NCBI GenBank assembly: GCA_947471745.1
Contig: CANJKZ010000142.1
Span: 2,142,501-2,206,500, forward strand
Length of the DNA stretch: 64,000 nt
DNA from: Closterium sp. Naga37s-1
Taxonomy: Eukaryota; Streptophyta; Zygnematophyceae; Desmidiales; Closteriaceae
Reading direction: 5' to 3'
In this document: positions 9,394 through 20,823 of the stretch, in pieces
Layout: every line of letters begins with the position of its first letter
Numbering within the stretch: position 1 is the stretch's first letter
Made by a program: the position numbers and the translations under genes
Notes under the pieces: generated by a model
Database searches by the model: none
The model's input: only the letters and a program-made list of their open reading frames with translations
Told to the model about the DNA's origin: nothing

Positions 9394-11409
9394 GTCGAGG
9401 AGAAGCAGCCGACTTGGGTGAAGTCGGCGAAGAAGGCAGCTGAGAAGCAGCCGACAGGGGAGCAGGCAGCGGTGAAGCCGACCACGGAGCAGTTGGCAAC
9501 CAGGCAGTCGGCAGGGACGCCGACCATTGGGGAAAGGTCGACCAGGAAGTCGACCGAGGTGCAGCAGGACGACGAGGGCAGTGAGGACGCTGGGGAGTCC
9601 ACCAAGAGTGACGTGGTGGAGGTTCGTCCTGAACCTCGGAAGTCAGATAGACTTCGGAGGCCGCCGGACTTCTTCGTCCCCGCTGCCTTCACCACGGTGT
9701 ACGACGTGGACGATGACGACGACCTGCTGTACGACGACGCCGAGGAGGATGAGGAGTTTCCGGAGCTCGACCTGGACATGCTGGCCGACCCCGAGCACCG
9801 TTGGGACATCTCGACGATGACGGTGAAGGAGGCTTTGGCAAGCTGGAAGGGCCCGGCGGTGAAGGCCGCCATGGAGGAGGAGATCCGCAGCCTCATCAAC
9901 ATGGGCACTTGGGAGCTGGTCGAGCGCCCGCCGGGAGTGAACATCATGAAGAACCGGTGGGTGTTGACGACGAAGTACCACGTCGACGGAGCAGGTGAGC
10001 GCGAGAAGGCGAGGCTGGTCGTGAAGGGCTTCACCCAGGTGTATGGCGCCGACTACGATGAGACGTTCGCGCCAGTGGGCAGCTACGTCACCCTGAGGAT
10101 CTTCCTCAGCATCGTCGCCGTCCTCAACCTCAACCTGATGCAGCTCGACATGAAGAACGCCTTCCTGCAGAGCAAGCTCGACCGGGTGCTCTACATGTCC
10201 CAGCCGGACTACTTCAACGACGGAACCGGCCGGGTCTGCAAGCTGCTGAAGAGCCTGTACGGCCTGAAGCAGTCGCCGCTGTTATGGTACTTGGCGCTCA
10301 ACAACGTGCTGGTCGACGCCGGGTGGAAGAAGAGCCAGGTCGACGAGGCGTTGTACTTCAAGGTCGGCGTGGACGACGTGGCCTGCTGGGTGCTGGTCTA
10401 TGTCGACGACCTGCTCGCCGCCAGCAGCAGCACCGAGATGCTGAAGGAGCTGAAGGAGCTGCTGGAGTCCGCCTTCGAGCTGCGTGAGATCTCGCCGGTG
10501 CAGAAGTACCTCGGGCTGGAGATCGTCCGCGACAGGTCGGCGGGGAAGCTGTGGCTGCACCAGCAGGGCTACGCCGACAAGCTGCATAGGCGATTCATCG
10601 ACGAGGAGCAGACCGGGCGCACTCCGAAAACGCCGGTCTCGGTCGACGCTTACGCCGAGCTAACCTTCGATGACGAGGAGGCACAGGAGCGACAGGAGGA
10701 GGAGTATCGGCAGAAGGTCGGCTCGCTGCAGTTCGCGGCGACGATGACGAGGCCGGACGTCGCGTTCGCCTACAGCAAGCTGGGGAGCGGCCTCACGGTG
10801 AGGAGCGACCAGCACTGGCGTGAGGTCGACCGCTGCCTCGCCTACCTCGCCAACAAACGTGACACCGCCCTGGAGTTCGGCGGTGGACCTGAGTCGCTGG
10901 AGCTGGTCGGCTACGTGGACGCCGACGACGCCGGTGACACGCAGAGCAGGACGAGCACGGGCGGCTACGTGTTCGTCTACGGAGGGGCCGCAGTCTCCTG
11001 GTCGAGCCAACGCATCAAGTGCGCGACGTTGTCGTCGACCGAGTCGGAGTACGTGGCGGCCACCAAAGCTGGCAAGGAGGGACGTCGACTTCGCTTCCTC
11101 CTTGCAGAGTTCCAGCAGCTGGATGCTGGGAAGCCGACCGTCCTCCGGGTGGACAACAAGTCGGCCATCACGGTCGCCGAGGGCATGGGGTTGACGGGCA
11201 ACCTCAAGCACATGGAGCGGCGACAGGCCTGGCTACAGCACATGGTGAGGCGCGGGAAGTTCTCGCTGAGGTACATCCCGACCACCGAGCAGCCGGCCGA
11301 CTTCCTGACGAAGGCGCTGCACTATCCGGCCTTCAACCAGTGCTCCGTCGCCATCGGCCAGGTGCGCTTGGCCGACGTGGGTGACGAAGTTGACGAAGTG
11401 CAGCAGTAG
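9394..11409 (+). CDS. E2 reverse transcriptase and RNase H
   Basis: Continues in the same frame after TAG 9391-9393 and ends with TAG at 11407-11409. An acidic linker is followed by copia RT (RVT_2 family): NRWVLTTKYHVDG, RLVVKGFTQVYGADYDETFAPV, LDMKNAFLQ, LYGLKQSPLLWY and the catalytic YVDDLLA near 10399. RNase H follows with GYVDADDAGD, STGGYVF, LSSTESEYVAA and VDNKSAI. Length and motif order are normal for copia. It is followed by about 130 bp and the PPT/3' LTR. Two TAGs, but no frameshift, separate it from Gag. Confidence 0.87.
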   Translation, partial: VEEKQPTWVKSAKKAAEKQPTGEQAAVKPTTEQLATRQSAGTPTIGERSTRKSTEVQQDDEGSEDAGESTKSDVVEVRPEPRKSDRLRRPPDFFVPAAFTTVYDVDDDDDLLYDDAEEDEEFPELDLDMLADPEHRWDISTMTVKEALASWKGPAVKAAMEEEIRSLINMGTWELVERPPGVNIMKNRWVLTTKYHVDGAGEREKARLVVKGFTQVYGADYDETFAPVGSYVTLRIFLSIVAVLNLNLMQLDMKNAFLQSKLDRVLYMSQPDYFNDGTGRVCKLLKSLYGLKQSPLLWYLALNNVLVDAGWKKSQVDEALYFKVGVDDVACWVLVYVDDLLAASSSTEMLKELKELLESAFELREISPVQKYLGLEIVRDRSAGKLWLHQQGYADKLHRRFIDEEQTGRTPKTPVSVDAYAELTFDDEEAQERQEEEYRQKVGSLQFAATMTRPDVAFAYSKLGSGLTVRSDQHWREVDRCLAYLANKRDTALEFGGGPESLELVGYVDADDAGDTQSRTSTGGYVFVYGGAAVSWSSQRIKCATLSSTESEYVAATKAGKEGRRLRFLLAEFQQLDAGKPTVLRVDNKSAITVAEGMGLTGNLKHMERRQAWLQHMVRRGKFSLRYIPTTEQPADFLTKALHYPAFNQCSVAIGQVRLADVGDEVDEVQQ

Positions 11410-11526
11410 GTGCTATGCCCTCTTGCATGGCTGGTGCGGTGGACGACGTGCTGTGTGTTGGGTGCACGTCGACGAGTTATTCTCCGAGGAGTACTGCCGT
11501 GTGGGCTAGGGGGCCCAAGCGTGAAC

Positions 11527-11538
11527 GCGGCAGGGGAG
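11527..11538 (+). other. Polypurine tract of E2
   Basis: GCGGCAGGGGAG directly abuts the 3' LTR at 11539 and would be the second-strand priming site. Confidence 0.7.
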
Positions 11539-12518
11539 TGTCAACGGGAGTTGTGTGTTGGCCCCGTCCTCGCTTGAGCGGAGCCGACTTCGTGGTCGGG
11601 TGTGAGGGGAGCAGCCGACCTGCAGCAGTGGACGAGCTGGTTGACGAGGAGGTCGACCTGCACGGGGGCCACTGCACGGGCGCCGACTTCAGGGTGGCGC
11701 CGACTTCAGGGAAGTCGACCTGCGGAGGACGTCAACTTGGTGACGTCAACTTGGGGGCAGCCGACTTGGGTGGTCGGCTGACAGCTGCTCTGGTCGACAT
11801 GGAGCTGGTCGACCAGGAGTGCTGGTCGACGTGGAGCTGGTTGACCAGGAGTGACGTCGACCTGGAGCTGGTCGACCAGGGGTGTGGTCGACCTGGTGAG
11901 GTCGACTTGGGGTGGTCGTCGACTTGGGAGGTCGACGGGCACATACAGGAGCAGCTGGTCGACGTGGTTGCCCGGTCGACCAGGTTACCTGGGTGACGAG
12001 GTTCTGCGGAGGAGTGCGACGGTCGCCCAGGCGAAGTTGGCGAGCCCGACCTCGGTGGTGGTATCCCGAGGTCGACGTGGCTGATCAGATGCAGACTTCA
12101 GCGCCAGGTTGACTTGGTGTGTGCGCTGTGCAGGTGACGAGGCTCAGCACGCCAATCATTTGCAAGCACCTGCGAAGCTGGTGCGATGCTGTACTGCGGG
12201 AGCAACGCTGGCACGCCGTAAACCTGCGACGTTGGCACGCCGTCGACTTTGCACTGCTGGAGCGCGGTCGACCAAGTCGTGCTGGAACGCGGTCGACCGT
12301 GCTGCGCTGGCAGTCGACCGACCTGAATGCTAGCTCTGATGTAGTCTTGCCATGCCAACTTCATTGTACCATTGTTGTCAACTTTCTCTAGTGAAACACT
12401 TGCCAACTTGCCCCGTGTGTGCACTAGGAAAACGACTAAGGACCAACGAACGCAGAGATCACACGAGCACCCGTGCCTAGCCCGTAGTCTAGCTCCTGTT
12501 GTAGTAGTTATCTCCGCA
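11539..12518 (+). repeat. 3' LTR of E2
   Basis: 980 bp, near-identical to 5127-6121, lacking 15 bp and differing at about nine bases by eye. It is followed by the GTAGC duplication at 12519-12523. Confidence 0.92.
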
Positions 12519-15500
12519 GTAGCTGTGTCGGTTGAGGTCGTTGCGTCTCGTTCGTGTGGTCTCCTCACGCACCAGACCCTCTGGCACCACCGTCTTGGCC
12601 ACCCCTCCTTTCCACGCCTGCGTGGCAGCACTCCCGTCTCCTTGTGTCAGGTCTCCCCAGGTCCGTGCCCCCGCTTCCGAGGTCTCTTCCACCGCCCTGG
12701 CTTCCTTGCGTCGAGGGGCGGCAGCGTGCCGCTCCTCACTCCTCCTCGTTTCCTCCTACCACTGCTCCTCTGCAGACCCTGCACTTGGACGTGTGTGGCC
12801 CCGCCCGCGTCACTGGACAGGGTGTCGAGCGCTACTTTCTGCTGGTTGGCGAAGACTACACGCGCTACACCACGGTCTTCCATTTGCAGAGCAAGGCGGA
12901 TGTCCGCGGTGTCTTGATCCGCTAGATCCGCGCTCTCCGTCTCCTGCTTCGCGCTCGGTTCCGTGAGGACCTTCCAGTCCTGCGGCTGCACTCTGACCGA
13001 GGTGGTGAGTTTTGCTCCCGCCTCCTCGAGGACTTCTGTGGTGCTGAGGGCATCGTCCAGTCGTACACGCTTCCGGCCTCTCCGGAGCAGAATGGGATTG
13101 CCAAGCGCCGCATTGGTCTAGTCATGGAGGTTGCTCGCACCTCCATGATCCATGCGGCTGCTCCCCATTTTCGGTGGCCATTTGCGGTCCGATACGCCGC
13201 TGAGCAGCTCAACCTTTGGCCCCGTGTCTCCCACCCGGAGACCTCCCCCACTTTGCGGTGGACGGGCGAGGTTGGTGATGCGTCCGCGTTTCGGGTCTGG
13301 GGTTCCCTCTCTCTTGTCCGCGACTTGCCTGCGAGCAAGCTCTATCCACGCACTCTTCTGTGCGTGTTCCTTGGCTTTCCCACCGACGCATCGCCCTGGC
13401 AGTTTTACCACCCGGGCTCTCGTCGTGTGCTGTCCTCCCGCGACGTCACCTTTGACGAGTCCGTCTGCATCTACCGCCTTCACCCCCACCGCACTTCCCC
13501 GGTACCCCTCCCACCCCTCTCCCTGGTGGACGACCCCCCCAGTAGCCCCCCTCCCTCCTCCCGGTCCCGCTCCGTCAGGAGCGATTCAGGTAGACTCACC
13601 CCCCTTGGTTGAGCCTTTGGAGGTCTCCTTAGACACCTCTGGCCCTGTTGAGGGGGGTGACCAGACTGCTATCGACACCGTGGCCCCTCGCCGCTCCGCG
13701 CGCTTGGCGGTCCCTCCTGGCTTTCCGCCTCGACCGTCTTCACCGCCTCTGCGGCCCATCGCTGTGGACTCTGGTGCTGCTGGAGGTGGTCACACTGGGG
13801 GTGCGGACTCTGGGGGTGCTGCGAGTCCTACGGGTGCAGGGGGTGCTGGAGGTGCTGCTGCTGGAGGTTCTGCGGGTGGAGGTTCTGGTGGTGCTGGTGC
13901 TGGTGGTGCTGGTGCACGTCGGCAGGAGACTCTCTCGCTGGAGCGGCTTCGCGAGTGGGCTGTCTGTTGGGGCATTCCTGGTGGTGGCGCTGGACGTGCT
14001 AGAGCTGCAAGTTCTGGAGGTACTGGCCTTGGAGGTGCTAGTGCTGGTGTTCCAGGAGTTGGCCGTGCTGGGAGTACTGGTGCTGGTGGCACAGGTACTA
14101 TTGGAGGTACTGGAGGTGCTGCTGCTGTGGGCGCTGCTGCGGGTAGTCCTGGCTCACGTCGCCAGGAGTCTCTCCCGCCGGAGCGGCTTCTCGAGTGGGC
14201 TGTTCGTTGGGGCAGTCCTAGTGGTGGCGTTGTACGTGCTGGAGCTGTAGGTGCTAGTGCTGGTGGTGCTGCAGGTGCTAGTCCTAGAGGTGCTAGTGCT
14301 GGTGTTCCTGGAGTTTACCATGCTGGAGGTACTGGTACTGGAGGCACAGGTGCTACTGGAGGTACTGGAGGTGCTGGCCCTGTAGGTGCTAGTGCTATTG
14401 TTCCTGGAGTTGGAGTTACTGGCGGTGCTGACACTGGGGGTGATACTGGAGGTACTGGAGTTGGTGGTGCTCGTTAGCAGGAGTCGCTCTCTCCGCAGCA
14501 GCTTTGCGAGTGGGCTGTCCGTTGGGGCAGTCCTGGTGGTGGAGCTGGTGGTGCTGGTTTTGGGGGTGCTGTTCCTACTGGGGCTCGTGGTTATGGGGGT
14601 GTGACTACTCAGCCACAGCTGTCTGCGCTTCGTCACCTTCTCAGTCTCCTGCCTACTGCTACTCAGTTCCCGGTTGCTGGTACTACTCCTCCGTTACTGT
14701 TCCCACCAACTGTCCAGTCTCAGCCACAGCTACTAGCTGGCTCCCCACTGCCTGCTCCTGCTCTGCACACTGCGGTGACAGAGTCCTTCACTAAGCGTAG
14801 AGAGCATGCGTCGCGTCCTGTCACGCCTGTCCGTTCTCGCCGTGTTGTGCGTCCTCGTCCTCCACCTGTCCCTGGCACATACATCATGGCACTTCGTCCT
14901 TCCTCTTTTCCACAGCGTGTTGTCCTGCCGTCTCCTCCTGCGTCTTCTCTTCCTCACGTTCCTGACCCTGATTCAGATCTTGTCCGTACTGCCAGTCTGA
15001 CTGTCACTCGTCTCCTTGCCACGGTTGTGACGGACCCTTCCTTTGAGTCTGCTACTGCGTCTGCCTTAATTGCTGAGCTTTTTGACTGTGCTGCTTTGTG
15101 CCGCCTTGAGTACGTAGCGAGTCTTGTTTTTGACTCTTCCTGGCCTCAGTCCGTCGGGGGTGAGCTTGCCCTTGGCTGTAACGTCCTTGAGAACAGGCAA
15201 TTTGAGCTGGAGTGCCTAGCGGCCGCTGCACCTCATCTAGCGTCCACGCTACTTTGCCCCGAGGGAGACCCGGATGCACTGGACATCCCGACCCGCGCAC
15301 TTACGCAGAGGCGATTACGGGTCCGTACTCCTCTCAGTGGCAGATAGCCACGGATGCAGAGATGGCTTTCCAGAAGTCCACAGGCACCTACGTCGACGAG
15401 TTTCCCCCACCTGGGGCGAACATTGTCGATAGCCAGTGGATTTTCAGGGTGAAGCGACCGCTGGGTTCTCCGCCTGCCTTCAAGGCGCGTTACGTTGCAC

Positions 15501-16828
15501 GAGTCTTCAGTCAGGATGAGGGGGTCGACTTCTTCCAGACCTTCTCCCCCACCCCGAAGATGACCACTCTTCGGGTGCTACTGCACGTTGCAGCACAGCG
15601 CGACTACGAGCTGCACTCCCTCGACTTCTCGACAGCCTTTCTGCAGGGCAGCCTTCACGAGGCTATCTGGTTGCGCCGCCCACGTGGCTCCACTGGGTCG
15701 TTTCCTGAGGGTACCCAGTGGAGTCTTCGGCGCCCAGTCTATGGCCTACGATAGGCACCCCGCGAGTGGCACGACACACTGAGAACTACACTTGCGGCCT
15801 TTGGCTTCGCTCCCTCGACTGCTGACCCTTTGCTGTTTCTGCGCAGAGACACTTCTCTACCACCATTCTACGTTCTTGTGTACGTTGACGACTTGGTTTT
15901 TGCTACTGCTAGGACTGAGGCCCTGGCCTTATTGAAGGCGGAGCTGCAGGAGAGACACACCTGCACTGACCTAGGTGAGCTGCGGAGCTATCTTGGCTTG
16001 TAGATCACCCGGGACAGAGCACGCCGCACCATCACCCTCACTCAGTCACACATGGTGCAGCAAGTCCTTCAGCACTTCAGATTCTCATGGTCCTCTCAAG
16101 AGCCCACTCCTCTGTCTACCGGCCACTCGCTCTCAGCTCCACCTTCGGACGAGTCCGTGGAGCTGATTGGTCCATACGCAGAGCTTGTGGGTTGCCTCAT
16201 GTACCTGACGTGCCTGACCCCGCGTACCCTCTCAGCCTCCTGGCTCGCTACGTGGCTCCCGGTAGACACCGAAAGGTGCACTGGGAAGCTGCGAAGAGGG
16301 TATTGTGTTACTTGTGTAGTACATCGGGCATGGGGCTCGTGCTTGGAGGACGGGGTTCAGTTGTTCTCACCGGACACTCAGACGCTTCTTGGGCTGACAA
16401 CTAGACGACTCACCGGTCGACACAGGGATACAGTTTTAGCCTCGCCACTGAATCTGTCTCGTGGAGGTCTACTTGCTCTTCTTCTGTACTTAGTTCCATC
16501 TATGAGGCCGAGATCTACGCTAGGGCTATGGCTGCATAGGAGCTCCGCTGGCTGACCTACCTGCTGACCGACTTGGGTGAGCGGCCTCGTTCTCCTCTAG
16601 TTCTGTAGGTCGACAATAAGGCCATGATTGCCTTGTGTCAGGACCAGAGACTGGAGCACAGTACGAAGCACATTGCTCTTTGTTACTTCCTCACGCGAGA
16701 GCTGCAGCAGCGTGGTCAGCTTTGTCTTGCTTACGTGCCCACACAGGCCAACACTGCTGATGTCTTCACCAAGGCGCACTGCTCTTGGGCTTGTGCCCAC
16801 TCTGCCTCACCTGCTTGTCTCTTGATCT
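12519..16828 (+). pseudogene. E1 integrase, linker, RT and RNase H (decayed)
   Basis: Downstream half of the E1 polyprotein, resuming after E2. The pre-integrase motif TLWHHRLGHPS is at about 12570. The integrase core survives in changing frames (LHLDVCGPARV, LRLHSDRGGEF), but the catalytic Glu is now Lys (NGIAKRRIG, about 13093-13113). DVTFDESV ends the domain at about 13460. A Gly/Ala/Val repeat linker spans about 13750-14500, with three copies of an LREW-like motif. RT runs about 15300-16060 (ANIVDSQWIF, LDFSTAFLQG, YVDD near 15881) and RNase H to about 16825. In-frame TAGs at about 12925, 14477, 15752, 16003, 16540 and 16607, plus several frameshifts, kill it. Confidence 0.85.
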
Positions 16829-17045
16829 TACCTTGCACTTGTTGTACTCTTATATATATGATTGTACTTGCATGTTTACACTTGCTAGGTTGTGATCAGT
16901 GTACGTTAATCGCTTTTAAAAACTCTGCATGTGAACTGGCCTTGTGGCTGCTTGCTTGTGCATGCGTGGTGATCTTGAGATCCACCCTGAGCTTTGCTTT
17001 GCTTACCTTCTGACTGGTCTTGTGACCATTGCTTGCTCTGGCTAT

Positions 17046-17068
17046 CCCCCACTTCGCCTATGGGGGTG
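17046..17068 (+). other. E1 polypurine tract in a hairpin
   Basis: CCCCCA (17046-17051) and TGGGGG (17061-17066) form an inverted repeat around a 9-nt loop, with the G-run immediately before the 3' LTR. The same arrangement precedes the LTRs of E4, E5 and E6, and partly E7. Confidence 0.7.
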
Positions 17069-17198
17069 TGTCAAAACATATGTTTGTATGTTTCATTAGG
17101 CTGTAGTGGGTTTAGTCCTAGGGGGTACACTAATCTTCTCGACATCCTTCTTGTACCCCTCCCTTTGACCTACTCCACATCATATCTTAATCTTAACA
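17069..17198 (+). repeat. 3' LTR of E1
   Basis: 130 bp, TGTCAAAAC to CTTAACA, about 95% identical to 4016-4145. Followed by CTATC, which matches the left flank CTAGC at four of five bases. Confidence 0.88.
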
Positions 17199-18339
17199 CT
17201 ATCTCGCGAGTACATCATGCACGTGACTTATTCTTGGAGGATGACAAGAAAATAAAACCACGGGAAAAGCTCAGGAGGGAGTGTGGTGCACAGCCCTCAA
17301 TCCGTGGCTGCCCTAGCAAAGAGAGACAAGCAAAAGTTGGCCGAGATTCAGAGCTTCTTTGCTTCAGGAGGGCTAGGTTCGGGAGGGCTAGGCTTGGGAA
17401 GGCGAGGCTCGGGGAAATGGGGGGTGGGAGGAGCCACTTAGAACCAGTCACCCAGGCCTGGGATGTCCCCCAATACCTCCCCTCCTTTCAGCACCTTCGC
17501 GAGGAGCAGCAGGGGCAAGTGGAGGAGGAGAGAGAGGAGGAAGAGGAGGGAAGAAGGGAGTGCTAGGGCTGATTCTAGGGCCTATGCACACGCCCAGTCC
17601 CAGTAAGTATTACCGACTTGGTTCCCCAGGTGGCGATGGGTGGATGGGACGGATGTGGGGGCAGCGAGGGGAAGGAGAGATGCATGTGGAAGAGGAGGAG
17701 GAGAAAGGGGAAGGGAAGGAGAAGGAGAAGGAGAAGGAGAAGTAGAATGAGAAGGAGAAGGAGAAGGAGAAGGAGGGGGAGGATTGGGGGAAGTACATGG
17801 GTGGTGAGGCGTATGAGGAGAGTGAGGATGGGGAGGGGGAAGAGGGAGAATCAGGAGGATAAGCAGCAGCAGCAGCAGAAAAGGCAGCCAGGGGGGAGGA
17901 AAGAAGAGAGAAGGCAATAGGGGAGCAGGGAAAGCCGACAAAAGATGATGTTGCAGCAGCAGCAGCAGGTGCAGAAGCGGCACAAGGAAAAGGAGCTGTA
18001 TCGAGGGTAGGCACAGGCGCATGCGGAGCTGGTAGGAGCCCGGCAAGGAAAGGGGGATGTGAAAGCCATGGTGCGGGCAGCAGGGGCAGGAGGAAAGTCC
18101 GACGCGAAGAGCACAGTGCAGGCAGGAGCAAGAGCAGGAAGAGGAAAAAAAAGCGAAAGCAAAAGACACGGTCCAGGCAGCAGGAGCAAGAGGAAAGGCG
18201 GACGTGAAAGCACTGGTGCAGGCAGGCGCATGAGCAGGAGGAGGAAAGGTGGACGTGAAAGCACTGGTGCAAGGAGCTTTGGAGGACTGGCGGAGGACGG
18301 AGGCAGCAGCAATGCGTCAACTCTCAACCTCCGTGTTGG
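17199..18339. other. Purine-rich low-complexity region
   Basis: About 1.1 kb dominated by GGA/GAA/GAG on the plus strand, especially 17510-18300. It includes repeated AGGGCTAGG-type segments near 17370-17420 and a duplicated unit of about 53 bp at 18190-18290 around GGACGTGAAAGCACTGGTGC. Long frames on either strand are Lys/Glu/Arg or Pro/Leu/Ser runs without domains. No gene is called. Confidence 0.65.
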
Positions 18340-18480
18340 GTGGAGGTCGAACCGCTCACCGTCAGCAGCTTCGTCCATTTGTGAGGCTGAGATCTAAATT
18401 GGTGCTACGGTTTCTCAGAAGCTCTTCTTGCTGGCGTTGTTGCTTAGTGACTTAGGTGAGCCGCCTTGCTCCACCCAGAG
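18340..18480 (+). pseudogene. Copia RNase H scrap
   Basis: Similar at DNA level to the RNase H segment of E4/E5 around the CEAEI motif (TGTGAGGCTGAGATC at about 18378-18392) and the following LSDLGEPP stretch. It stops abruptly near 18480, where antisense protease sequence begins. Confidence 0.6.
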
Positions 18481-20160
18481 TTCCTGGAGAACGAAGGGAT
18501 GTGCAGACTAGCGACGGAGCCGGAGGGGACTGTCACACACAAGAGAGAAGTAGCATTGTGAGCAACGGCTGTCTAGAACTAGGGTTAGCTAACGCGAGTG
18601 TGACTGGAGTGAACAATATATAAGTACAAATGGTTAACAGCAGGGCATACAGGGAGCATAAGTACAAACGTATGTACCCTCTACACGGTAACACAATATA
18701 GCCTACAACATATGCAAGATATCCATCGGAAACTGGTGCCTTCAGCAGCGTGAGGCTGGTGTGGCCGCGAATGAAGCACCTTGACAAGCCTGAGTCGAGC
18801 GTGAAGAAATGTGATGCATCAGTGATGGCCGCACCTGTGCCAGCAACATCAGAGGACCCTACATTAGAGATAGCTAGAGATCCTACACTAGGCGCACACA
18901 AACAATAAGAGTATGCAACACCATAGGCATCAACATACATGACAGAGGCAAAATACAAAGCAGCATGGATCGTAGATATGCGCAGAGGAGCAGAGCAGAG
19001 GAGAGGCAGAGAGGAGACCGCGGAGCAGTGCATTCCAGACCGGGACTTCCACCGCAAGCCCTTAACAACCACGGTAGTGGTCGGAGAGGCGGCTGAAGCA
19101 TCGCAGCGGAGTGATCAGGACATGCGCAGACCTGGCCGCAGCGTAGACCAGTCTGAATCACGTACTCGTAAGATCCACAGCCGCGGCCAATGCTTTCGAG
19201 GACGAAATAGCCCCACTGCTGCTGCGGGACCCACGGCTGAAACTGTTGCGACTACGGCTGGTGAAACTGCCGCTGCTGCTGGTGCGGATGCTTGTGCTAC
19301 TGTTGCTACTGCACCACGACCCCTCTATGACAAACACCTCCTCCAAACGCACTATTCGATCCAACACCTCCGCCACCTCCACCTCCTCCACCCAATTCAC
19401 CCTTCTTACGACCCTTACGACTGCGCTGGCGACCGGAGGTAGCAATTGATGCAACCTCCGACAAAGCAACTCTCAGCAACAGGGACCAAGAGCGCCGGGC
19501 TAGCAAGAAGGGCACGGGGCACACCCCTCGAAGATGGGGGGGAAAAGAGTACTAGAGGAAGCAGCGATGTTGCGAAGACCAGGCTCGATCTTAGTGAGAC
19601 ATGACTGAAAGAGGTCAATGATGGGGGTCCTACGGTGCACACCAAGGAAGGCGTCGTGCGCGGTCGCAAGCGGTTAAGAAGCGCGGTCGCTAGGAGGTAT
19701 AGGTTTATAAACATGGACGGGGCAACATTTTTGTTCTGCTCAGTAGTGCAAGCAGCGTGGAAGGTCGTGTCTAGCGAGCGCCGGCGCAGAACCAGATCAG
19801 CGATTGTGCAGAACGAAGGAAGGTCAGGAGAGAGGAAGGGAAGGATGCGGTACAGTGGAGTGAGTGGAATAGGTTGCGATAAAAACATAGAGCAACTCAT
19901 TCACCATCTTCACCTGAGTGATGTACCCGCGCTCAGTCTGCAACAGGTGGCGAAGGATAACGGGACACGCAGCATCGTCACGCCCTCGCCACGGGCGGTT
20001 GCAGCAGTGCGCGGGCATGCTCTGGCGCATGCGAGCTACGGCGGCCGTCAGCGTACAGGCGGCGGGCTGGCTGCGTGCGCTAGCAGCGGGGCCGCGATGC
20101 ACCTAGGGTGGGGCGCTAGGCCTGGGATGCGACATAGGGTGGGCCGCGATGGGCCTAGAG
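18481..20160 (-). pseudogene. Antisense copia gag-protease remnant
   Basis: Read on the minus strand from about 19900 down: a Gag core resembling LPYLFPDLSAF...LYYLVTRLPDSL of E3, in broken frames to about 19550; a Gly-rich stretch near 19330-19420; a trace of the Cys/His finger (YVIQTG...CGQVC) near 19110-19180; then protease HFFTLDSGLSRCF near 18770-18820. Sequence of protease type continues at 18481-18530 beyond an LTR-like insertion. The sequence upstream in its own direction is GC-rich leader repeat (20100-20450). Clearly dead. Confidence 0.65.
18531..18725 (-). repeat. LTR-like insertion inside antisense protease
   Basis: On the minus strand it begins TGGATATC and ends TGTGTGACA, and contains GAGGGTACA and TTGTAC elements like the short copia LTRs. 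It interrupts protease homology. No matching target duplication was found (CGGAA versus GGGAC), so the ends are uncertain. Confidence 0.4.
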
Positions 20161-20450
20161 TTGGGCGTGACGGGCCAAGGGCGGGGTGCGCAATGGGGCA
20201 TGCAAGGTCAGTGCGACGAAGCAGCTCGACGGTGCAGCACGACGGGGCAGGCGACAGGTCGGAGCGATGGGGAAGGCGATGGGACAGCGCTACGCGGCAG
20301 GCGACGGGGCAGCGCGGCAGGGTAGAGCGACGGGGCATGGGATGGGGCAGCGTGACGGGGCAGGGGGTGGGGCAACGTGATGGGGCAGGGGATGGGGCAG
20401 TGTGACGGGCAGGGGATGGGGCATCGCAACGAGGCATAAGGTGGGGTGGC
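20100..20450 (-). repeat. GC-rich leader-type tandem repeat
   Basis: Repeats built on GATGGGGCAG, GACGGGGCAG and GGGCAGGCGA. Its position upstream of the antisense gag relic and its composition match the repeated leaders of E3, E4, E6 and E7. Confidence 0.6.
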
Positions 20451-20559
20451 AGAGCGCTCTACGGGCCGCTTGCCGGGGCGTGAAAACCTTGCCTACCTAA
20501 AAATACACTTTAGAATAGATGGCAGGGGAGCAAGCAGAGACCTTAGTAGGGACGAGGGG

Positions 20560-20823
20560 GAGGAGTGGGAGTGGCAAACAAAGGAAGGGGAGAAGCCGGG
20601 GTACCTTAGTGTGAGAAGCGAGTGTAGAAACACACCGACTCGTCAAATGTGACATTACGAGAGTGGAGGAAACGTGCGACGAGGGGTGGTTGAGTCAGGG
20701 CCGTCAAGAGGGAAACAAAGGAAGACACAGGGGAGAGTGCAGGCTGAAAGCTTGTCCGCGGGAGGTTCGCGGACGTGAGCAAGACACCCCCGATGCGAAA
20801 CGTAGGCGCAGCAGCAAGGAACC
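20560..20823 (-). pseudogene. Antisense copia integrase-end fragment
   Basis: Minus-strand translation gives PADKLSACTLPCVFLCFPLD and, near 20650, a CHI/DESV-like end. This corresponds to the integrase C-terminal segment (ADKLSSRAVPCVFLGF ... VTFDESV) of E3/E4. It abuts the gypsy LTR at 20824, so the LTR either inserted into it or was joined to it. Confidence 0.6.

Larger units (their letters stand above)
5127..12518 (+). mobile_element. Long-LTR Ty1/copia retrotransposon E2, nested in E1
   Basis: A structurally complete 7,392-bp element inside the protease/integrase region of E1. Its LTRs (995 and 980 bp) share TGTCAACGGG...TCTCCGCA ends and a perfect GTAGC duplication. One reading frame (6226-11409) carries Gag, protease, integrase, RT and RNase H, interrupted only by two TAG codons. 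By eye the LTRs differ at about nine to ten bases plus one 15-bp indel (about 1%), so insertion is recent. LTR length, PBS and zinc knuckle set it apart from the short-LTR elements. An antisense relative (E2') lies at 30417-31021 and 38334-39627. Confidence 0.93.
4016..17198 (+). mobile_element. Ty1/copia LTR retrotransposon E1 (old, split by E2)
   Basis: Bounded by 130-bp LTRs at 4016-4145 and 17069-17198, with a PBS after the first and a PPT before the second. Flanks are CTAGC (4011-4015) and CTATC (17199-17203), an imperfect 5-bp duplication. Without E2 and its duplication it is about 5.8 kb. The copia order protease-integrase-RT-RNase H is preserved but broken by stops and frameshifts, and most of gag is missing. 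The two LTRs differ at about 6-7 positions by eye (about 5%), so it is older than its passenger E2. Confidence 0.88.

Noticed and set aside
17610..18320. Antisense protein in the purine-rich region
   Set aside because: Translation is Pro/Ser/Phe/Leu runs from polypurine DNA; no similarity recognised.
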